A stretch of DNA of 34,604 nt from Synechococcales cyanobacterium bin31.maxbin.ball.101 (GTDB taxonomy: Bacteria > Cyanobacteriota > Cyanobacteriia > Leptolyngbyales > Leptolyngbyaceae), in NCBI GenBank assembly GCA_013298165.1, contig JAAFJU010000038.1:1-34604 (forward strand), given 5' to 3'. Below the pieces are notes generated by a model. It was not told the origin of the DNA. It ran no database searches and saw only the letters and a list, made by a program, of their open reading frames with translations. Positions 15,563-23,864 of this stretch are shown here, piece after piece. The first letter of the stretch is position 1, and every line of letters begins with the position of its first letter. The translations under genes were made by a program, and so were the position numbers.

Positions 15563-15931
15563 ATGACGCAGCCATTCTATTGGCAATCTTTCATTGAATC
15601 TGAAGGGCTTGTCGGAAAGCTTACTACTATTCCGGAAGAAGAAGATCTGTCGAGACTTGGTGCTGATATTTGTTGGTTCGATGATGAAAATTCTCGTTTG
15701 GAGCAAGAAGATTTTTATCCTGGCATTACAGTCTCGAATGATGGATTTATTCCAGTTGGTGGTTGCAATATTGGCAGCGGAGATCCATATTTCATCTGCG
15801 AGAAAGATGGTGCCGATGGCCCGCTCTATCGTATTTACCATGACGCAGTGCGCGAAGATGGGTATTGTAGAGAAGATGCTGTAGCGATCGTCCTTCAGAA
15901 TTATCGGTCAATTTTGAAATTCAAAGAATGA
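15563..15931 (+). CDS. SMI1/KNR4 (SUKH)-like protein
   Basis: 122 residues. The middle segment GFIPVGGCNIGSGDPYFICEKDGADGPLYRIYHDAV has the SUKH pattern: a G-(D/S)-P-Y-F-I strand followed by a loop and (V/I)YxxxHD. SUKH proteins are best known as immunity proteins of bacterial polymorphic toxin and contact-dependent inhibition systems. No toxin gene is visible, so this is an orphan. ATG at 15563. It converges with a ParD-like gene 54 bp away. Confidence 0.7.
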   Translation: MTQPFYWQSFIESEGLVGKLTTIPEEEDLSRLGADICWFDDENSRLEQEDFYPGITVSNDGFIPVGGCNIGSGDPYFICEKDGADGPLYRIYHDAVREDGYCREDAVAIVLQNYRSILKFKE

Positions 15932-15985
15932 GCCATTAGTGAATCCTATTGATGATTCATTCTAGTGCCCCCGAAATATTCAATG

Positions 15986-16255
15986 CTAATCGCATGAGAC
16001 CCCATAACGCTGTTGCATTTTCTCGCGGATCGTATCCATTGCTTTATCGAGATCAATTAGCTCACCTCTCGCCACAGAATCAATTCCGCGCTGTGCGTCC
16101 TGACGCAATTCCTCCAGACGCCCTTGATAGAGGTCCTCTTTTTCCCATAACGATCGCACACCTTCCACTAAGACCTCTTCGATCGAATGATATTTACCGC
16201 TCTCAATCTGCTGTTGTGCAAATTTTGCTAACTCAGGTGGCAACGCGATCGGCAT
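15986..16255 (-). CDS. ParD-like antitoxin, second orphan
   Basis: 89 residues. MPIALPPELAKFAQQQIESGKYHSIEEVLVEGVRSL is a ribbon-helix-helix domain; EELRQDAQRGIDSVARGELIDLDKAMDTIREK is the toxin-binding tail. It is similar to the ParD-like protein at 11185-11469 in fold and tail (RGE(V/L)(V/I)D). GGAG lies 9 nt before the ATG at 16255. No ParE/RelE gene lies next to it on the same strand. Confidence 0.85.
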   Translation of the reverse strand: MPIALPPELAKFAQQQIESGKYHSIEEVLVEGVRSLWEKEDLYQGRLEELRQDAQRGIDSVARGELIDLDKAMDTIREKMQQRYGVSCD

Positions 16256-16429
16256 AAGAATCAACTCCAAACTTTATCGCTACAGATCTACTATCAGTTT
16301 ACCCTGTTCAAGCAATGACGATCGACTCGCATCACCCCCTCATAAAATCGTCCTAAAAATCTAGCTCACAAATGCAGTAAAATCACGATCGGTAAACCCT
16401 ACGGACGTGTGTTGACGCGATCGATTGGC

Positions 16430-17809
16430 ATGGCTAACGCGGTGATTATTGGACTGGGGAAATCGGGGAACGCAGCGGCGAAACTCCTGAAGCATCAAGG
16501 CTGGGATGTGACGATTAGCGATCGGAATGCCGCCGAAACGCTCAAGCCCCAAGCGGAAGAACTCCGAGCAGAAGGCATCACCGTCCTGCTGGGCGACAAT
16601 TTTGATCCCGAAGCCACAAAGCCCGACCTGTTGCTCGTCAGTCCCGGTGTGCCCTGGGATGTCCCGAGTTTGACCAAAGCGCGAAGTCTGGGCGTCGTGA
16701 CGATCGGCGAAATGGAACTGGCATGGCGTAACCTCCGCAACATTCCCTGGATCGCCATCACCGGGACCAACGGCAAAACCACCACCACCGCCCTCACCGC
16801 CGCCATCTTTGAAGCCGCTGGCCATCATGCGCCTGCCTTTGGAAATATTGGGTATGCCGCTTGTGAAGTGGCGCTGTTGCATCAGACGAAACCGATCGAG
16901 TTTGCGATCGCTGAACTCAGCAGCTATCAGATTGAAAGTTCACCCACCTTGACGCCGAAGATTGCCCTTTGGACCACCTTTACGCCCGATCATTTGGCCC
17001 GTCACAAAACCATGACGAACTACTTTGAAATGAAGGCAAGATTATTGGCCCGATCGGATATTCAAATTTTCAATGGTGACGATCCCGAATTGCGAAAACT
17101 CGGTCAAGCTCAGGGTTTTCCGGTGAATCCAACGGCTTGCTGGACGAGTGTTACAGGGAAAGCGAATCTGATTGGCAGTCCTGAAACAGGCATTTGGATT
17201 GACGACGGGCAGATCGTGTTTCAAGGTGAAACGGTGATGGCCGCGAATACTTTGAAAATGCCGGGGGAACACAATTTACAAAACCTGCTGATGGCCGTTG
17301 CTGCTGCTAAATTTGCGGGGATCAAAAATAGCGCGATCGTCCAAGCGATTCAAAACTTTGGGGGCGTTGAGCATCGATTGGAATATGTCTTGACTTGGAA
17401 CGGCATTGATTTTATCAATGACAGTAAAGCGACCAATTATGATGCTGCCGTCGTGGGTTTGAGATCTGTTAAATCGCCCGCGATCTTAATTGCAGGTGGC
17501 GAACCCAAGGAAGGGGACGATCGGGAATGGCTCGACATGATTAAAAGCAAAGCCGCCGCTGTTTTATTAATCGGGAACGCCGCCCAACAGTTTGCCGATC
17601 GGCTCACCAGCGTCGGCTATCCCCACAGCGAAATCGTCGAAACCATGGAAAACGCCGTCAGACGATCGGGCGAACTTGCGCAGCAGCAGGGTGCAAAAGA
17701 CGTGTTGCTCTCTCCAGCATGTGCCAGTTTTGACCAGTATCGTAGCTTTGAACACCGAGGCGATGACTTCCGATCGCACTGTCAAGCCATGTTTGGAGAG
17801 AAAAAATAA
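16430..17809 (+). CDS. murD: UDP-N-acetylmuramoylalanine--D-glutamate ligase
   Basis: Cytoplasmic step of peptidoglycan synthesis: adds D-glutamate to UDP-MurNAc-L-Ala. Three domains: an N-terminal UDP-binding Rossmann-like domain with VIIGLGKSGNAAAKLL, the central ATPase domain with P-loop ITGTNGKTTTT (about residues 110-120) and ELSSYQIE, and the C-terminal ligase domain with GGVEHRLE, NDSKATN and SPACASFDQY. 459 residues, normal. The ATG at 16430 matches the family; a GTG at 16409 would add seven residues. About 250 bp separate it from topA on the same strand. Confidence 0.96.
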   Translation: MANAVIIGLGKSGNAAAKLLKHQGWDVTISDRNAAETLKPQAEELRAEGITVLLGDNFDPEATKPDLLLVSPGVPWDVPSLTKARSLGVVTIGEMELAWRNLRNIPWIAITGTNGKTTTTALTAAIFEAAGHHAPAFGNIGYAACEVALLHQTKPIEFAIAELSSYQIESSPTLTPKIALWTTFTPDHLARHKTMTNYFEMKARLLARSDIQIFNGDDPELRKLGQAQGFPVNPTACWTSVTGKANLIGSPETGIWIDDGQIVFQGETVMAANTLKMPGEHNLQNLLMAVAAAKFAGIKNSAIVQAIQNFGGVEHRLEYVLTWNGIDFINDSKATNYDAAVVGLRSVKSPAILIAGGEPKEGDDREWLDMIKSKAAAVLLIGNAAQQFADRLTSVGYPHSEIVETMENAVRRSGELAQQQGAKDVLLSPACASFDQYRSFEHRGDDFRSHCQAMFGEKK

Positions 17810-17884
17810 TCGAGACCATCGGGAAAAAGTAATTTGACAAAATGACCGATCTTGTGGAAAGGTCAGAAACAATTGCACGTTCTA

Positions 17885-17900
17885 GAGGGAAATCCCTCTT
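17885..17900. terminator. Perfect palindrome downstream of murD
   Basis: AGAGGGAAATCCCTCT is a 7-bp inverted repeat around two bases, 76 bp after the murD stop. There is no clean T-run after it, so a role in ending murD transcription is only suggested by position. Confidence 0.35.
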
Positions 17901-18055
17901 AGCGTTGCTTTCAATCTCAATGCTCCGTCGCAACTCTTAAGAAAATCTGGGTAGATTGAAGCCAAACCCACAAACGGCCTATATAAGGTACAAATTAGAG
18001 AAGTACTTCGAACAACCTTTTCCCTGTCCACCCACCCGCCCCCGCTAGACCTCTC

Positions 18056-20863
18056 ATGTCCACCCTTGTCATCGTCGAATCTCCTACCAAAGCTAAAACC
18101 ATCCGAAACTACCTTCCAGCAGGGTTTCGGGTCGAAGCTTCCATGGGTCACATCCGGGACTTACCTCAGTCCACCTCAGATGTCCCGAAAGAAATTACCG
18201 ACAAGCGGGTTCGTGAACTAGGCGTCGATGTCTATGGGGACTTTGACCCGATTTATCTAATTCCTGACGACAAGAAAAAAGTCGTCAAAATGCTGAAGGA
18301 TGCGCTGAAAGAGGCTGACGAACTGCTTCTGGCGACGGACGAAGATCGCGAAGGCGAGAGCATTTCCTGGCATTTGCTACAGGTTCTGAAACCCAAAGTG
18401 CCCGTCAAGCGCATGGTGTTTCACGAGATTACCCAAGAAGCGATCCAGGCGGCGATCCTCGACTGCCGCGATGTGGATGATAAAGTCGTACGCGCTCAGG
18501 AAACTCGACGAATCCTCGATCGGCTCGTGGGTTACACCCTGTCTCCCCTGCTGTGGAAAAAAATTGCCTACGGACTCTCCGCAGGTCGGGTGCAGTCAGT
18601 AGCTGTCAAAGTTTTGGTCCGTCGAGAACGCGATCGGCAAGCCTTCAAACGGGGTTCTTACTGGGATCTCAAAGCCTTACTGGGCGTGACAGAAGGCACA
18701 GGCAAAACCGCGAAATTGATCCAGTTCGAAGCCAAAATGATGACCTTAGCGGGTCAAAAGTTGGCTACGGGAGCTGACTTCGACGAAAACACCGGACAGG
18801 TGGCTGAGGGTCGCAAGGTCGTGTTGCTCAACGAGGAGCAAGCCCGTGCCCTGCAGGCGCGCCTCGATGGCAAGCCCTGGACGGTGACAGACGTAGAAGA
18901 GCGTCCCGTCACCCGCAAGCCCTCTCCGCCCTTCACGACCTCCACCCTACAGCAGGAATCCAACCGGAAAATTGGTCTGTCCGCCCGCGACACCATGCGG
19001 ACCGCCCAGAGTTTGTACGAAAACGGCTATATCACCTATATGCGAACGGACTCCGTGCATCTGTCGCAGCAGGCGATCGAAGCCGCCCGTGAATGCGTCG
19101 AAGCCATGTATGGCGCAGACTACCTCAGTCCGCAACCTCGCCAGTACACCACCAAAGCCAAAGGTGCTCAGGAAGCCCACGAGGCCATTCGTCCCGCAGG
19201 CAGCACCTTCCGCACGCCCCAGCAGACGGGACTCTCAGGTCGTGAGTTTCAGCTTTACGACTTGATCTGGAAACGCACCGTCGCCACCCAAATGGCCGAA
19301 GCGCGTCAAACCCAGATTGCGGTGATTATTCAAGTGGAAGATGCAGGCTTCCGTGCCTCGGGGAAACGGATTGACTTCCCTGGATTTTTCCGGGCGTACG
19401 TCGAAGGATCGGACGATCCCGATGCGGCGATCGACAACCAAGAAGTGATCCTGCCGACCTTAGCGAGCGGCGATCATCCCGCTTGCCAAACCCTCGATGC
19501 GATCGGCCATGAAACCCAGCCCCCCGCCCGATTCACCGAAGCCTCCCTGGTCAAAACCTTGGAAAGCGAAGGCATTGGTAGACCGAGTACCTACGCCAGC
19601 ATCATTGGAACCATTATCGATCGGGGCTACGTCCAGCCTGCGGGCAACGCCCTTGTGCCCACTTTCACGGCTTTTGCTGTGACGACGCTTCTGGAAAACC
19701 ACTTCCCTGATTTGGTCGATACCGGATTTACGTCGAAGATGGAGCGCACCCTGGATGAGATTTCCACGGGCGAAGTTGAATGGTTGCCGTACTTGAAAAA
19801 CTTCTATTTGGGTGATTTGGGATTGGAGACCCAGGTTAAGGTGCGCGAAGGCGACATTGATCCCACTCAGGCGAAGACCGTTGAACTGGAAAATCTCGAC
19901 GCCAAAATCCGCATTGGTAAGTATGGCGCTTATTTGGAAATCGAACGCGAAGGCGAAACGATCAAAGCCAATATTCCCAAGGGTTTGACGCCTGCGGATC
20001 TAGATCCCCAGCAGGTGGAGCAACTGCTACGCCAAAAACTAGAAGGCCCGGATAAACTCGGTATTCATCCCGAAACCGGGGAAGCGATCTTTGTCCTCAA
20101 TGGCAACTATGGTCCCTACGTTCAACTCGGCGAGATTCCCGAAGATAGCAAAGTCAAACCCAAACGATCGTCTCTCCCCAAAGGAACCACACCCGAAAAT
20201 ATCACCCTTGAGCAAGCGATCGGATTGCTCACCTTGCCACGCACCTTGGGAATGCATCCGGAATCCGGCTGTAAAGTGCAAGCGAGTCTCGGACGTTTTG
20301 GTCCCTATGTCGTGCATGATCAAGGGAAAGTGGGCAAGGATTACCGATCGCTTAAGGGTGACGATGAACCTGTGACCATCACCCTAGAACGTGCGCTGGA
20401 ATTGCTCGCTCAACCGAAGGCGGTGCGTGGGAAACGATCGGTCACGCCATTGCGCGAAATGGGTCCCCACCCTGAGGATGAGGAACCCGTGAATCTCTAC
20501 GAGGGACCCTACGGTGTGTACATCAAACACGGTAAGGTCAATGCATCACTTCCAGAGGGCCAAACCCTGGAGACAGTGACGATGGAAATGGCCGTAGAAG
20601 CGCTGAATGCTAAAGCAGGAAGTGCGAAAAAAGGTGGTAAAAAAGCTGCTGCTAGCACTACTAAGAAGGCCGCTACTAAAACGACAACCAAGAAAACTAC
20701 TACCAAAAAAGAAACGGCAGCGGTAACAGCAGAACCCGCTGAAGCGACGCCCAAAAAAGCTGCTACTAAAAAAGCAACGACTAAGACGACCACCAAAACC
20801 ACAACTAAGACCAAAACCGCTGCGGCTAAAAAAGTGAGTGCAAAAACCAAAGCGACTGATTAG
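18056..20863 (+). CDS. topA: DNA topoisomerase I (type IA)
   Basis: Relaxes negative supercoils. The TOPRIM domain opens with TLVIVESPTKAKTI and carries DEDREGE (about 95-101). The strand-cleaving Tyr is Y328 in YITYMRTDS. After the core come four repeats ending in motifs such as GKYGAYLEI, GNYGPYVQLG, GRFGPYVV and GPYGVYIKHG, the non-zinc C-terminal repeats usual in cyanobacteria. From about residue 858 to 935 the protein is a Lys/Thr/Ala tail like histone H1, likely a DNA-binding segment. ATG at 18056. Length is 935 aa. Confidence 0.96.
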   Translation: MSTLVIVESPTKAKTIRNYLPAGFRVEASMGHIRDLPQSTSDVPKEITDKRVRELGVDVYGDFDPIYLIPDDKKKVVKMLKDALKEADELLLATDEDREGESISWHLLQVLKPKVPVKRMVFHEITQEAIQAAILDCRDVDDKVVRAQETRRILDRLVGYTLSPLLWKKIAYGLSAGRVQSVAVKVLVRRERDRQAFKRGSYWDLKALLGVTEGTGKTAKLIQFEAKMMTLAGQKLATGADFDENTGQVAEGRKVVLLNEEQARALQARLDGKPWTVTDVEERPVTRKPSPPFTTSTLQQESNRKIGLSARDTMRTAQSLYENGYITYMRTDSVHLSQQAIEAARECVEAMYGADYLSPQPRQYTTKAKGAQEAHEAIRPAGSTFRTPQQTGLSGREFQLYDLIWKRTVATQMAEARQTQIAVIIQVEDAGFRASGKRIDFPGFFRAYVEGSDDPDAAIDNQEVILPTLASGDHPACQTLDAIGHETQPPARFTEASLVKTLESEGIGRPSTYASIIGTIIDRGYVQPAGNALVPTFTAFAVTTLLENHFPDLVDTGFTSKMERTLDEISTGEVEWLPYLKNFYLGDLGLETQVKVREGDIDPTQAKTVELENLDAKIRIGKYGAYLEIEREGETIKANIPKGLTPADLDPQQVEQLLRQKLEGPDKLGIHPETGEAIFVLNGNYGPYVQLGEIPEDSKVKPKRSSLPKGTTPENITLEQAIGLLTLPRTLGMHPESGCKVQASLGRFGPYVVHDQGKVGKDYRSLKGDDEPVTITLERALELLAQPKAVRGKRSVTPLREMGPHPEDEEPVNLYEGPYGVYIKHGKVNASLPEGQTLETVTMEMAVEALNAKAGSAKKGGKKAAASTTKKAATKTTTKKTTTKKETAAVTAEPAEATPKKAATKKATTKTTTKTTTKTKTAAAKKVSAKTKATD

Positions 20864-20918
20864 GTGATTTCTACAAAAAGCTTTACCTGTCAGAGGCTTC
20901 GAGTCTCCGTTCCAGACC

Positions 20919-21196
20919 GTGCCGGAATGAATTCGGCACTCTTAGTGCGAAGTCAGTTGAAACTGACTGAAGAACACTGAATCACTCTTTCAGTCTACTT
21001 ACAGTAGACTTCGCCCTGAGAGCGCCAACTTCCAGTTCGGCGCGGATCTGGCAACGATCGACCAGATTGTTCCGGTAGAGGCTTTCTTAGAAATGACCTT
21101 AGTTGTCTGCGTTGGAAACAATCAACTAGTTAGGAATAAGGATTTAATAACACCCACAAATTCGCTCGGCGGGTGTTGTTAAATCCTCGTTCCTTA
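20919..21196 (+). ncRNA. Chain of hairpins: candidate TnpB/omega-RNA or MITE relic
   Basis: The 364-bp gap after topA is packed with complementary arms. GTGCCG/CGGCAC (20919-20939), GCACT/AGTGC (20936-20948), AGTCAGT/ACTGACT with loop TGAA (20951-20968), AGTCTACT/AGTAGACT (20992-21010), GCGAAGTC/GACTTCGC closing over these (20947-20954 with 21007-21014), GCGCC-AAC/GTT-GGCGC (21022-21043), ATCTGG/CCAGAT (21046-21067), and a hairpin of about 21 bp at 21133-21195. Some stems are mutually exclusive. Known knowledge: TnpB omega-RNAs are such structured scaffolds at an IS605/IS607 end. The link to them is inference; a MITE or other RNA is possible. The direction is assumed. Confidence 0.5.
21131..21196. 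repeat. Long imperfect inverted repeat (transposon-end-like hairpin)
   Basis: The arm at 21131-21156 (containing GGATTTAATAACACCC) pairs with 21171-21196 (containing GGGTGTTGTTAAATCC) over about 21 positions around a 14-nt loop. On the plus strand two mismatches become G-U pairs and one A-C remains. No T-run follows, so a simple terminator is less likely than the folded end of an IS200/IS605-type element or the 3' stem of an RNA. Confidence 0.7.
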
Positions 21197-21227
21197 GCGC
21201 ATCAGGTTGTGTTGGGGGCACGGCGGC

Positions 21228-22910
21228 TTAAATACTTAAACTCCCATTTTGTAAAAATAACGTCACCACCTGAGCCTCGATCGCCCGAGCCTCCGCCACT
21301 TGAACCCCCGTTCCAGGATTCACTGGAAACGCCGGAAAGCAGGACAGACTCACACTCACGCGCAAAGCCGATCCGATCGGCACTACAATGCTTGTCGCCT
21401 GCATCGTCACCGTTGCCAAGCTAGTTTCCTGCGGGCAAACGGTACAAACCCCCTGCACGATCGGCAGCACTTTCCCGATCGCCGTAACTTGAGATAAGAC
21501 AACATGAAGATCAATCGATTTGGCATCACTGAAGAAACCTAACTCGATCGTTGGATTACCTTGAATAGAAACAGGACGAGTTAACACGTCAGTCGTGTAA
21601 GTCAGGACATCCGATCGATCGTCCACCGCACTGCGATCGATCGGACCTGCAGGCGAACTCGCATGACCTCCCACCGATGGCACAGGTCTCCAAGGATCAT
21701 GAACAATCACATCAGGAACCTGCTCCCCCAGAATTAGGGACCGGGGGGCCTCTTCCAAATCTTGCTCCCCCAGAATTGGGGGCCGGGGGGCCTCTTCCTC
21801 CAATCCTCCACCTCGCATCGAAGCCAAACCCGTGATGACCAACTGCCAGTGCGATCGCTGTTTCCCAGACGGCCAAACCTGCTCCGTGACCCAACGGTTT
21901 GTCCCCATCTCAAACCAAGTCGCCGATCGATTTAGCGCCCCTTCCCCTTTCAACCAATAATCAAACCACCGAACCTGCGCCCGATCGCAATCACTCACTG
22001 CTTCTACACCGAAATCAACCTCCCCCGATCGGCGTCCCCAAGGTAAATGCGCCCAAGGTCCCACAATCAACGACTGCGGCAAATCAGACCGTTCCCGCAT
22101 CGCTTCATACAATCGCAACGTCCCCCGCAAATAGGGATCAAACCACCCACCAATATGCAACATTGGCAAATGCGTAATTTGATCAATCCAATGGCTGGGA
22201 GATAACCGTTTCCAATACTCATCCTCGGACGATCGGCGAATCCAATCATGATAAAAAGAATCCGGTGCCAAGGTTTTCATCACATCTGGATAGGCTGGAA
22301 ACTCACCTTGCAACGGTAGAGAACTCGCCGCAGACTTGAGTGTTTGAAATGCAGCATGATTGCCCGATCGTCTTGCTGTTTCTGCGGCCAATTGAATCGC
22401 CCATCCTAAATTTCCCTGTAAACAAAACACCCTATTTTCATAGGCCCAATCCTCATACAAATCATAGGCTAACATCGCCGGACAAATTGTTTTTAGCGGC
22501 TCAGGATTGGCTGCTGCCGCATACAGTTGGGTCATGCCCTGATAGGAAAATCCATACATGCCCACCAGCCCATTACTATGGGGTAAATTCGCCGCCCACC
22601 GTACCGCATCTGCTCCATCTTCAATCTCTGATTCAAACAACGCAAACTCGCCCTCCGACGTGCCCCGCCCCCGCACATCTTGAATCACCACAATGTAACC
22701 CTGGGCCGCATACCAACTGGGATGGGCATAGACCACGGTAGAAGCGATCGCCCGACCGTAGGGTTGGCGCATTAGTAGCACTGGAAACGTTTGACCGGGT
22801 TGAATTGAAGGGGGTAGATAGAGATCTGCCTCTAACTGTACGCCCGATCGACTGACCATCGAAATCACACTAGAAGTGGAGAAATAGTTTTGAGAAAAAT
22901 GATGGATCAC
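21228..22910 (-). CDS. CocE/NonD-family (X-Pro dipeptidyl-peptidase S15) hydrolase
   Basis: An alpha/beta hydrolase of the S15 type, 560 residues. The nucleophile is Ser122 in GMYGFSYQGM; the acid is likely in GGWFDPYLRG and the His in GPWAHLPWG. RQPYGR and DVRGRGTSEGEF are family signatures. A C-terminal jelly-roll domain (PepX_C) follows. Family members cleave acyl esters or amides; the substrate here is unknown. Residues about 371-397 are encoded by two in-frame copies of a dispersed GC-rich repeat (EAPRPPILGEQ and EAPRSLILGEQ). The start is a GTG at 22910; an ATG at 22859 would cut into the first conserved strand. Confidence 0.88.
   Translation of the reverse strand: MIHHFSQNYFSTSSVISMVSRSGVQLEADLYLPPSIQPGQTFPVLLMRQPYGRAIASTVVYAHPSWYAAQGYIVVIQDVRGRGTSEGEFALFESEIEDGADAVRWAANLPHSNGLVGMYGFSYQGMTQLYAAAANPEPLKTICPAMLAYDLYEDWAYENRVFCLQGNLGWAIQLAAETARRSGNHAAFQTLKSAASSLPLQGEFPAYPDVMKTLAPDSFYHDWIRRSSEDEYWKRLSPSHWIDQITHLPMLHIGGWFDPYLRGTLRLYEAMRERSDLPQSLIVGPWAHLPWGRRSGEVDFGVEAVSDCDRAQVRWFDYWLKGEGALNRSATWFEMGTNRWVTEQVWPSGKQRSHWQLVITGLASMRGGGLEEEAPRPPILGEQDLEEAPRSLILGEQVPDVIVHDPWRPVPSVGGHASSPAGPIDRSAVDDRSDVLTYTTDVLTRPVSIQGNPTIELGFFSDAKSIDLHVVLSQVTAIGKVLPIVQGVCTVCPQETSLATVTMQATSIVVPIGSALRVSVSLSCFPAFPVNPGTGVQVAEARAIEAQVVTLFLQNGSLSI
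21721..21798 (-). repeat. Two in-frame copies of a dispersed AATTCTGGGGGAG repeat inside a gene
   Basis: Two 36-bp copies, 21721-21756 and 21763-21798, lie 42 bp apart (14 codons) and differ at a few bases. On the minus strand each reads GGAAGAGGCCCCCCGG, then a (C/T)CC block, AATTCTGGGGGAGCA. The same core occurs at 24997-25025, 25041-25056 (inverted) and 25997-26025. The 42-bp period keeps the reading frame. Confidence 0.9.
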
Positions 22911-23100
22911 AGGATTTCTACCACTTAAAATAGGCTTCTCTTAGATAAAATCTGCTAAGTGGGTAAAGTTGGATAAATCCGTCTAATCTGACAAAATAAG
23001 CGTAAATTATATTGAGATCTGATTTTATTCATGAGAACTGGATATTTTTGGGTATGCTCTTAAGAATTGTGGCGCATGTGCCAAATTTCAGGATAACTCG

Positions 23101-23799
23101 ATGAGACGACTTTATTTTTGGATACTAGGAACGATCGCCATGGGCATCGTTCTCTTGAGTGGTGGCTGCTTTGGTCCGGTGACATCCACTGCGGCCCCGT
23201 CGATCAGTCCGACCCCATCACAGAACAAGACCACACCTATCCTAAAACCGGGTCTCTCTAGCGACTATAAATTAGTCGATATTCAGACGATCGCGCCGGA
23301 TATCCGCTTAGACATGCGCTACGCCACCGCGAACAACTTTTTAAAAACGCCCGTCTACCCTGCCGCACGCTGTCTCCTGCGTGCCCCGGTCGCCCAAGCC
23401 CTGAAGGCAGTCCAGGCCGATCTGCGCACCCAAGGATTAGGGTTAAAGCTCTATGACTGCTATCGCCCCCTTTCGGTCCAAAGCGCCATGTGGAAGATTC
23501 TCCCAGACAGCCGCTACGTCGCAAATCCCGCCAATGGATCTCGCCACAATCGCGGTGCAGCGGTGGATTTAACCCTAGTGGATGCCCAGGGTAAAGAATT
23601 AGAAATGCCAACGGAGTTCGATGACTTTACAGAGCTAGCAGGACGGGACTCCACGGCTATGAGTCCCGCCGCTCGGCGGAATGTGGACATTCTCACCGCT
23701 GCCATGGAGCGTCAAGGCTATACGTCGATCGTCACTGAATGGTGGCACTATGACGGACCCAATTGGCAACGCTTTGGAATCTTAAATAAATCCCTATAA
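23101..23799 (+). CDS. VanX-like D-Ala-D-Ala dipeptidase (M15D), predicted lipoprotein
   Basis: 232 residues. A signal peptide ends in a lipobox LSGGC (Cys23), followed by a Pro/Ser/Thr linker. The M15 zinc peptidase domain has CYRPLSVQ with Arg122, SRHNRGAAVD (147-156; His149 and Asp156 would be zinc ligands) and EWWHYD (213-218; Glu213 catalytic, His216 zinc). These match VanX/DdpX enzymes, which hydrolyse D-Ala-D-Ala. A lipid-anchored periplasmic form more likely serves in peptidoglycan turnover than in glycopeptide resistance; no vanHA genes are near. AGGA lies upstream of the ATG. Confidence 0.9.
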   Translation: MRRLYFWILGTIAMGIVLLSGGCFGPVTSTAAPSISPTPSQNKTTPILKPGLSSDYKLVDIQTIAPDIRLDMRYATANNFLKTPVYPAARCLLRAPVAQALKAVQADLRTQGLGLKLYDCYRPLSVQSAMWKILPDSRYVANPANGSRHNRGAAVDLTLVDAQGKELEMPTEFDDFTELAGRDSTAMSPAARRNVDILTAAMERQGYTSIVTEWWHYDGPNWQRFGILNKSL

Positions 23800-23822
23800 A
23801 TACAGCCTTCACAGCCCTAACT

Positions 23823-23864
23823 ATGAGACGGTAAATCACGGTAAGAGTGACCGTCTCATTTTTA
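23823..23864 (+). terminator. Intrinsic terminator of the VanX-like gene / adhC leader
   Basis: ATGAGACGGT (23823-23832) pairs perfectly with ACCGTCTCAT (23850-23859), followed directly by TTTTT. It begins 24 bp after the vanX-like stop and ends 13 bp before the adhC start, whose ribosome-binding site AGGAG is at 23867-23871. If the adhC promoter lies upstream, in the 3' end of the vanX-like gene, the hairpin would act as an attenuator. Confidence 0.75.

Noticed and set aside
16361-16882. Minus-strand open frame opposite the start of murD
   Set aside because: Glycine-rich low-quality product; murD covers it with clear motifs.
20919-21196. Retron or group II intron RNA
   Set aside because: No reverse transcriptase gene is nearby and no domain V-like motif was seen; TnpB/omega-RNA or MITE explanations fit better.
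21131-21196. Simple intrinsic terminator of topA
   Set aside because: It lies about 270 bp after the topA stop, has a long imperfect stem with a 14-nt loop, and no T-run follows.
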